This document shows, in pieces, positions 6,047 to 11,089 of a stretch of 11,089 nt of DNA. The notes below the pieces were generated by a model that saw only the letters and a program-made list of their open reading frames with translations, did not search any database and was not told the origin of the DNA. The position numbers and the translations under genes are program-made. Source of the stretch: Actinomycetes bacterium (GTDB lineage: Bacteria > Actinomycetota > Actinomycetes > Propionibacteriales > Propionibacteriaceae); contig JAKOQD010000061.1 in assembly GCA_029778515.1 (NCBI GenBank), positions 1 to 11,089 on the forward strand, read 5' to 3'. Every line of letters starts with the position of its first letter. The first letter of the stretch is position 1.

Positions 6047-8512
6047 GTGACCGAGGAACGGATCGGCTACGACGCGGCCGCAGCGCAGGAGAAGTGGCAG
6101 CGGTTCTGGGAAGCCGACGGTACGTTCAGCCCAGCCGACGATGGCACGAAGGAACGTCGCTACATGCTCGACATGTTCCCGTACCCGTCCGGCGACCTCC
6201 ACATGGGTCACGCGGAAGCATTCGTCATGGGTGACATCGTGTCCCGCTACTGGCGCCTGGCCGGTTACGACGTAATGCACCCGATCGGCTGGGACTCCTT
6301 CGGCCTGCCGGCCGAGAATGCCGCGATCGCCCGCGACGCGCACCCGGCCGATTGGACCTACGCCAACATCGACACCCAGGCGCGCTCCTTCAAGCGGTAC
6401 GGGCTCAGCCTGGACTGGTCGCGGCGGCTGCACACCTCCGACCCGGAGTACTACCGCTGGACCCAGTGGCTGTTCCTGCGCTTCTTCGAGCGCGGCCTGG
6501 CCTACCGCAAGGACTCCTACGTCAACTGGTGCCCCAACGACCAGACGGTGCTGGCCAACGAGCAGGTCGTGCAGGGGCTGTGCGAGCGCTGCAGCGCGGT
6601 GGTGACCAAGCGCAAGCTCACCCAGTGGTACTTCAAGATCACCGATTACGCCCAGCGACTGCTGGACGACATGGAGCAGATCGAAGGCAAGTGGCCCGAC
6701 CGCGTGCTTGCGATGCAGCGTAACTGGATCGGCCGTTCCGAGGGCGCCTGGGTCGACTTTCGGATTGAGGGCCGCGAGGCGCCGGTCCGGGTCTTCACCA
6801 CGCGTCCGGACACCCTCTACGGCGCCACCTTCTTCGTGGTCGCGCCCGAGGCTGCGATCGCGGACGAGATCTGCGCGCCCACGGCCCGGGCCGAGTTCGA
6901 GGCCTATCTGGAGCAGACCAAGCGGGCCACTGAGATCGAGCGGCAGTCGTCCGAGCGTCCGAAGACCGGGGTTTTCCTCGGCGTCCACGCGATCAACCCG
7001 ATCAACGGGGAGCGGCTGCCGGTCTACGCGGCCGACTACGTGCTGGCCGAGTACGGCACCGGCGCGGTGATGGGCATGCCCGGTCACGACCAGCGTGACC
7101 TCGACTTCGCCCGCGCATTCGACCTGCCGGTTCGGATCGTGCTGGACAGTGGCGATCCGCACCCTGCCGAGTCTGGCATCGCCACCAAGGGCGACGGCAC
7201 CTACGTGAACGCCGGCCCGCTGACCGGTATGACCAGCGTGAAGGAGGCGGTCGCCAAGACCAACGAGGTGCTGACCGAGGCTGGCACCGGCGAAGCCGCG
7301 GTCACCTTCCGACTGCGCGACTGGCTGCTCAGTCGGCAGCGCTTCTGGGGCTGCCCGATCCCGATCGTGCACTGCCCCGAGTGCGGCGAGGTGCCCGTCC
7401 CCGACGACCAGTTGCCGGTGACGCTGCCCGACCTGCGGGGCGCCGCCCTGCAGCCGAAGGGCACCAGCCCGCTGGCGTCCGCGACCGACTGGGTGAACAC
7501 GACCTGCCCGAAGTGCGGTGGCGGGGCCTTGCGTGACACCGACACGATGGACACGTTCGTCGACTCGTCCTGGTACTACTTCCGCTACTGCTCGCCGAAC
7601 TACACCGAAGGGCCGTTCGACGTGGCCGAAGTGGCCAAGTGGATGCCGGTCGCGCAGTACGTCGGTGGTGTGGAACACGCCATCCTGCACCTGCTGTACT
7701 CGCGGTTCTTCACCAAGGTGCTCGCGGATCTCGGCCTGGTCGACTTCAGCGAGCCGTTCAGCCGGCTGATGAACCAGGGTCAGGTGATCAACCAGGGCAA
7801 GGCGATGAGCAAGTCGCTAGGCAACGGCGTCGATCTCGGTGAGCAGATCGATCGCTTCGGGGTGGATGCGATCCGCACCACTGTGGTGTTCGCCGGTCCG
7901 CCCGAGGACGACATCGACTGGGCGGACATGTCGCCGGGTTCATCCCTGAAGTTCCTGCAGCGTGCCTACCGGCTGGCCGCGGACGTGACCAGCGCGCCCG
8001 GTGCGGGCTTCGCCGCCGGTGACCTGGCGATGCGGCGGGTGACCCACAAGGCGATCGCCGAGATCACCGAATCGATCGAGAGCCACCGGTTCAACGTGGC
8101 GGTCGCGCGAATCATGGAGTTGGTGAACGCGACCCGCAAGGCGATCGACTCGGGTGTCGGTGGTGCGGACGCGGCAGTTCGGGAGGCCGTGGAGACGGTG
8201 GCGGTCACTCTGAGCACCGTTGCGCCGTACGTCGCCGAGGAGATGTGGGAACTGCTTGGCGGCGCACCGTCCGTGGCCAACGCGAACTGGCCGGTGGCCG
8301 ATCCCGCGCTGCTGGTCACCGAGTCGGTCACGTGTGTGGTGCAGGTTCAGGGCAAGGTGCGGGCCAAGCTGGACGTTTCGCCCGGCATCTCCGCCGACGA
8401 CCTGACCGCGGTGGCGCTGGCGGACGATGGAGTGCAGCGCGCGCTGGCCGGACGCGAGGTGCGCCAGGTGATCGTGCGCGCCCCGAAGCTGGTCAGCATC
8501 GTCCCGGGCTAA
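6047..8512 (+). CDS. leuS: Leucyl-tRNA synthetase
   Basis: A class I synthetase that activates leucine with ATP and charges tRNA-Leu in the cytoplasm. The 821-residue length is normal for the bacterial enzyme. The HIGH signature is HMGH at 52-55, within [24 protein letters not shown], starting at 585, is the KMSKS loop. The CP1 editing domain has TTRPDT at 251-256 (threonine-rich discriminating region) and [15 protein letters not shown] ending at 351, with the Asp residues used in hydrolysing mischarged tRNA. Cys pairs at C443/C446 and C487/C490 suggest a zinc-binding insertion. The C-terminus is an anticodon-binding helical bundle plus a small domain with [17 protein letters not shown] 6047 has GAAGGA six bases upstream, which decides it over the in-frame GTG at 6020. 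It is transcribed through the leader and attenuator upstream. Confidence 0.98.
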   Translation: MTEERIGYDAAAAQEKWQRFWEADGTFSPADDGTKERRYMLDMFPYPSGDLHMGHAEAFVMGDIVSRYWRLAGYDVMHPIGWDSFGLPAENAAIARDAHPADWTYANIDTQARSFKRYGLSLDWSRRLHTSDPEYYRWTQWLFLRFFERGLAYRKDSYVNWCPNDQTVLANEQVVQGLCERCSAVVTKRKLTQWYFKITDYAQRLLDDMEQIEGKWPDRVLAMQRNWIGRSEGAWVDFRIEGREAPVRVFTTRPDTLYGATFFVVAPEAAIADEICAPTARAEFEAYLEQTKRATEIERQSSERPKTGVFLGVHAINPINGERLPVYAADYVLAEYGTGAVMGMPGHDQRDLDFARAFDLPVRIVLDSGDPHPAESGIATKGDGTYVNAGPLTGMTSVKEAVAKTNEVLTEAGTGEAAVTFRLRDWLLSRQRFWGCPIPIVHCPECGEVPVPDDQLPVTLPDLRGAALQPKGTSPLASATDWVNTTCPKCGGGALRDTDTMDTFVDSSWYYFRYCSPNYTEGPFDVAEVAKWMPVAQYVGGVEHAILHLLYSRFFTKVLADLGLVDFSEPFSRLMNQGQVINQGKAMSKSLGNGVDLGEQIDRFGVDAIRTTVVFAGPPEDDIDWADMSPGSSLKFLQRAYRLAADVTSAPGAGFAAGDLAMRRVTHKAIAEITESIESHRFNVAVARIMELVNATRKAIDSGVGGADAAVREAVETVAVTLSTVAPYVAEEMWELLGGAPSVANANWPVADPALLVTESVTCVVQVQGKVRAKLDVSPGISADDLTAVALADDGVQRALAGREVRQVIVRAPKLVSIVPG

Positions 8513-8529
8513 GGGTGTGACGTAAGCGA

Positions 8530-8559
8530 ACGCCCGCCGACCCCTGGGTCGGCGGGCGT
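8530..8559. terminator. Strong hairpin terminator between leuS and the DUF2249 gene
   Basis: CGCCCGCCGACCC (8531-8543) and GGGTCGGCGGGCG (8546-8558) form a perfect 13-pair inverted repeat, extended by A8530-T8559, with almost no loop. It lies in the gap between convergent genes and has no long T-run on either side, as is common in actinomycetes. It probably stops transcription from both directions. Confidence 0.75.
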
Positions 8560-8609
8560 GTCGCGTTTGGTCGAACCTGTCGAGGTTCCCTGAGCCTGGG
8601 CGGAGCGCC

Positions 8610-8909
8610 TCAGCGCTTGGTGAACTGCAGCCGGTAGGCCTCGGGGCCGCGCTCGAGGTACTCCAGGTCGAAGGCGTCCGGAGCGACTCGGTTGAGCTGG
8701 CTGAGCAGCGGCAGCGGGTCGTGGCTTACCACGAGCACGAGCGCCTCGCCGGACTTCATGCTGGTCAGCCCGCCGATGATTGCGCCGTGGCGGATCACCT
8801 TCGGCAACGCGGCGGCCTGTAGTTCCGGGACGCCGGCCCGGGTGCCGCAACCGCAGCCGCAGCCGCCGCCTTCGGTCTTCTTCTCATTGAGGTCGATATC
8901 TATAGCCAT
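8610..8909 (-). CDS. DUF2249 domain protein with N-terminal Cys-Gly motif
   Basis: A 99-residue cytoplasmic protein. From residue 35 on it matches the DUF2249 pattern: LPKVIRHGAI (35-44), SGEALVLVVSHDPLPLL (53-69) and LEYLERGPEAYRLQF (82-96). DUF2249 is a small TusA/SirA-like fold often found near nitrogen-oxide and anaerobic redox genes; its function is not settled. The N-terminus adds GGGCGCGCG, with cysteines at 17, 19 and 21, which could bind a metal. ATG 8909 has AGGA seven bases upstream and is chosen over an in-frame GTG at 8948 that would add 13 residues without similarity. A small hairpin (AGCGC 8604-8608 / GCGCT 8613-8617) overlaps its stop codon. The gene is divergent from comEA. 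Confidence 0.82.
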   Translation of the reverse strand: MAIDIDLNEKKTEGGGCGCGCGTRAGVPELQAAALPKVIRHGAIIGGLTSMKSGEALVLVVSHDPLPLLSQLNRVAPDAFDLEYLERGPEAYRLQFTKR

Positions 8910-8981
8910 TTGAATTTCCTGTGATGCGATCGGGGTTGAGCGCACCAAGGGTAACCCGGCGCATGGCTCCGATCGAAGTCA

Positions 8982-9023
8982 GGCTGTGGATAGCTGAGAT
9001 TCCGGGGGAGGTTTTCCACAGCC
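8982..9023. promoter_or_regulatory. 9-bp inverted repeat between the DUF2249 gene and comEA, possible operator
   Basis: GGCTGTGGA (8982-8990) and TCCACAGCC (9015-9023) are exact reverse complements with centres 33 bases apart. Each half also contains a near DnaA box: the reverse strand at 8985-8993 reads CTATCCACA and the forward strand at 9012-9020 reads TTTTCCACA, both one mismatch from TTATCCACA. The repeat lies just upstream of the putative comEA -35. Binding by DnaA or another regulator is inferred. Confidence 0.45.
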
Positions 9024-9034
9024 GGCAGATTCGC

Positions 9035-9065
9035 CTGACCGGATTCGGTGGAAGCTGTCGATAGT
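9035..9065 (+). promoter_or_regulatory. Putative comEA promoter (leaderless type)
   Basis: CTGACC (9035-9040) as -35 and GATAGT (9060-9065) as -10 have a 19-base spacer, the same as the putative promoter of the DUF4192 gene. The GTG at 9072 begins six bases after the -10, so the mRNA could start at the codon itself. No ribosome binding site is present. Confidence 0.4.
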
Positions 9066-9071
9066 GCAGGT

Positions 9072-9974
9072 GTGAAGGTTGCGCCAGAGCCCATGATGAG
9101 CGAGGTGGTGCGCGCGCGGCTGGAAGCGCTGCTGGCGGAGGTCGAGCCGCGTCGCCTGCAGCCGTCCGGCACGGAAGGGTGGGCGCCGGTCGATACTTCC
9201 ACGGCCGGTCCGCCACGCGCCTCACCGCAGGATCCAGGCAGCTTCCACCTGCCGTCGCCCGGTTTGGGCCGGCCCGCAACCGGTTCGAACCAGGGGGCTG
9301 CCGACCCACCGCCGCCGCGCCGAGCCGCAAACCCGCCGGGCCACAACGGCATCACCCAGCTGCGCACTCGATTGCTCGACTTCGGGCGCGAGCACCTGGC
9401 CGCTGTGGTGGTCATCCTGCTGGTGGGCTGTGCCTGGACCGCTTACACCATGCTGCAAGCCCGCTCCACCCCGGTGGCGGTCGCCGCGGTGCCGTCGGTG
9501 GTGGCGAGTCCGACGCCGACGCCCACACCCGAGCCGAGACTGCTGGTGCACGTGCTCGGGGCGGTCCGCAAGCCAGGTCTGGTGGACTTGCCGACGGGCA
9601 GCCGGGTCGCGGACGCCATCGAAGCTGCGGGCGGATTGTCCGCTTCGGCCGACCCGGGCGAACTCAACCTTGCGGCGTTGGTGGCTGACGGTGACCAGTT
9701 GGTGATCGGCACCGACGCCGACCCCGGCGGCGAGGTGCGCGGAGCAGGGGGAAGCTCGGGCTCGGCTGGCTCGTCGGGTTCTGGCACGATCTCGCTGAAC
9801 ACGGCCACCCTCGCGCAGTTGGACACGTTGCCTGGGGTCGGCCCGGTGACGGCCAAGAAGATCCTGGATTGGCGGGACGCCCACGGCAGGTTCTCATCCG
9901 TAGGCGAGCTTCAAGAGGTGGACGGAATCGGCCCCAAGATCTACGCGGAGATCGAACCCCATGTGCGCGTGTGA
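9072..9974 (+). CDS. comEA: ComEA-like DNA-uptake protein (SLBB plus helix-hairpin-helix)
   Basis: A membrane-anchored DNA receptor that would bind incoming double-stranded DNA outside the membrane and pass it to ComEC. The cytoplasmic N-terminus (1-109) is Pro/Ala-rich and probably disordered. One membrane helix lies at about 110-128, followed by a PTPTPTPEP spacer. An SLBB-type domain (LLVHVLGAVRKPGLVDLPTG, about 157-214) and a Gly/Ser linker lead to the C-terminal tandem helix-hairpin-helix: LNTATLAQLDTLPGVGPVTA and VGELQEVDGIGPKIYAEI, about 242-300. The two PGVGP/DGIGP hairpins are the DNA-contacting elements. GTG 9072 is chosen for its spacing from the -10; ATG 9093/9096 and GTG 9048 are alternatives, and none has a ribosome binding site. 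comEC follows on the same strand. Confidence 0.92.
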   Translation: MKVAPEPMMSEVVRARLEALLAEVEPRRLQPSGTEGWAPVDTSTAGPPRASPQDPGSFHLPSPGLGRPATGSNQGAADPPPPRRAANPPGHNGITQLRTRLLDFGREHLAAVVVILLVGCAWTAYTMLQARSTPVAVAAVPSVVASPTPTPTPEPRLLVHVLGAVRKPGLVDLPTGSRVADAIEAAGGLSASADPGELNLAALVADGDQLVIGTDADPGGEVRGAGGSSGSAGSSGSGTISLNTATLAQLDTLPGVGPVTAKKILDWRDAHGRFSSVGELQEVDGIGPKIYAEIEPHVRV

Positions 9975-9996
9975 GTTGACGTTGGCCCGCCCGCCA

Positions 9997-10068
9997 GGGT
10001 CTCGGCTGGTCGGCCAAGCTGGGATTCGGCTGGTTCGCCAACCCGGTTCTCGGCTGGTCGGGCTTGTC
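9997..10068 (+). repeat. Three 24-bp imperfect tandem repeats between comEA and comEC
   Basis: Units at 9997-10020, 10021-10044 and 10045-10068 share the core TCGGCTGGT at the same offset. The first and third are the most alike (GGTCTCGGCTGGTCGG against GTTCTCGGCTGGTCGG). GGTCTCG (9998-10004) and CGAGACC (10068-10074) bracket the array as an inverted pair. The period is a multiple of three, and the comEC frame is open through the array, although no start codon lies upstream of 10110 in that frame. Confidence 0.7.
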
Positions 10069-10109
10069 GAGACCACCCAGCCGTCCCACAGCCACCCTCG
10101 GGCCTGCCC

Positions 10110-11089
10110 ATGAGTCGCGGACCCACGCCAGTCGCGCCTTCCGTGGACGCCGCGCCGATCGACTGGCGAGGCCCGTTTCTCGCGATGGCGTCGTGGGCAG
10201 GGGCGTGGGCGGCGACCTCGGGGGTGAACTGGTGGGCCGTCGGGTGCGGGCTGCTGGCTCTGGCACTCGGTCTGCTGGCCTGGCGGTCGCGGCACTGGCT
10301 TCGCATCGCCATCGCCGTGACCATGCTGGTAGTGGTGGGAACGGCGTGGGCACGCGTGTGGCTGGCGAGCGTGGGTCCCATCCCCACCTGGGCGGCCGAC
10401 AACGCGGTGGTCACTATCACCGCGCGGGTCTCCGGCGGCCAGATCACGGACGGCGGAGTCGGTGGTCCGCTGTGGATCGCGACTGCTGCTCTGGTGGATG
10501 CCGAAGGTCGCGGTGACGCTTGGATCACCGGCGCCTCCGTCCGCATCTCGGCCGGCGGTACGCAACTCGAGTCGTGGGCCAACCTGCCGGCCGGCTCGAC
10601 AGTGCGGGCCCTGGTTCGGCTGAGTCCCGCCGAACCAGGCGAATCGGTCGGGGCCTGGGCACGAGCCCGGGCATCTCCGACCGTCGTGGTCGAGCCGGGT
10701 GCGGTCGATCAGGCCGTGACTTCGGTTCGGGCCGGATTGCGGGCGTCGGTGGCAGGGCTCCCGCCCGATCCCAGGGCGCTCGTGCCGGCTCTCGTCGTAG
10801 GCGATACCAGCGGCATGACCGAAGCCCTTCAGGATCGCTTTCGTGCCACCGGGCTAACCCATCTCACGGCGGTCTCGGGGGCCAATCTCACCCTCCTCCT
10901 GGCTGCGCTCACCTGGGCCGCGGCGCGGGTCGGAGTGCTGGGCTGGTGGCGGCGGCTGTTGGCCGTCGTCGGGGTGGCGGCCTTCGTCCTCCTGTGCCGG
11001 GCTGAAGCGAGCGTCCTGCGTGCGGCGGCGATGGGCGTGGTGGGTCTGGCCGCGCTGGGGTGGGGTGGCCCGCGGCAGGGCCTCCGCTA
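10110..11089 (+). CDS. comEC: ComEC DNA-uptake channel (3' end beyond window)
   Basis: The inner-membrane channel for single-stranded DNA during transformation. The 326 complete codons seen cover the first part of the protein. Three N-terminal hydrophobic segments (about 20-85) are followed by a soluble beta-rich DUF4131-like/OB-type region (about 95-205). The start of the Competence domain has the hallmark VVGDTSGMTEALQDRFRATG (from residue 230) and THLTAVSGANLTLLLAAL (from residue 250), then further membrane helices. The frame remains open at the window end; the rest of the Competence domain and any metallo-beta-lactamase-like domain would lie outside. ATG 10110 is the first start-type codon after the comEA stop in this frame, with no clear ribosome binding site. 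Actinomycetes often keep comEA/comEC without proven competence, so activity is not assured. Confidence 0.93.
   Translation, partial: MSRGPTPVAPSVDAAPIDWRGPFLAMASWAGAWAATSGVNWWAVGCGLLALALGLLAWRSRHWLRIAIAVTMLVVVGTAWARVWLASVGPIPTWAADNAVVTITARVSGGQITDGGVGGPLWIATAALVDAEGRGDAWITGASVRISAGGTQLESWANLPAGSTVRALVRLSPAEPGESVGAWARARASPTVVVEPGAVDQAVTSVRAGLRASVAGLPPDPRALVPALVVGDTSGMTEALQDRFRATGLTHLTAVSGANLTLLLAALTWAAARVGVLGWWRRLLAVVGVAAFVLLCRAEASVLRAAAMGVVGLAALGWGGPRQGLR

Noticed and set aside
5906..7690. 594-codon open frame on the minus strand opposite leuS
   Set aside because: It lies antisense to a fully supported leuS with intact motifs. Its translation is rich in Arg, Gly, Val and His with no family pattern, as expected for a shadow frame in GC-rich DNA.
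10064..11005. Two plus-strand frames (10064-10516 and 10520-11005)
   Set aside because: They are out-of-frame readings of comEC. The frame from ATG 10110 carries the GDTSGM and HLTAVSGAN hallmarks and stays open to the window end.

Overview
The window is GC-rich with GTG starts throughout. It carries the leuS, comEA, comEC gene order that is common in Actinomycetota, so it reads as ordinary chromosome of a high-GC Gram-positive actinomycete. I cannot name the genus from sequence alone. There is no tRNA, rRNA, CRISPR array, transposase or phage gene.

Layout. 1-690 (+) is the 3' end of a membrane-attached protein with a Schlafen-type AlbA_2 domain. 759-1721 (+) is a ten-helix DMT-superfamily transporter. 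It converges on a minus-strand pair: a group 4 glycosyltransferase (1748-2995) preceded by a proline-rich single-pass membrane protein (3192-3875). The roughly 200-base gap between those two holds a 164-base imperfect palindrome. From a divergent promoter region (3876-3995) a DUF4192 protein runs rightwards (3996-5006). It overlaps tail to tail with a VIT1/CCC1-family iron/manganese transporter (4966-5676, -). A DtxR/IdeR-like iron box sits just upstream of the transporter start. Next comes a leuS leader with a promoter, a very short leader peptide containing a Leu-Leu pair, a strong hairpin and a T-tract attenuator, then leuS (6047-8512, +). A perfect 13-14 bp hairpin terminates leuS against a convergent DUF2249 protein (8610-8909, -). 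A second divergent region (8910-9071) leads to comEA (9072-9974) and comEC (10110 to the window end), separated by a 24-bp imperfect tandem repeat.

How the parts relate. comEA and comEC encode the DNA receptor and the inner-membrane channel of a DNA-uptake machine. The transporter plus iron box is a self-contained iron-responsive unit. leuS appears to be regulated by leucine supply through ribosome-mediated attenuation. The two divergent regions share a CTGTGGAT-type (DnaA-box-like) motif. Both also have leaderless-looking promoters with the same 19-base spacer, which hints at shared control of the DUF4192 gene and comEA. The most interesting signals here are regulatory rather than new protein families.
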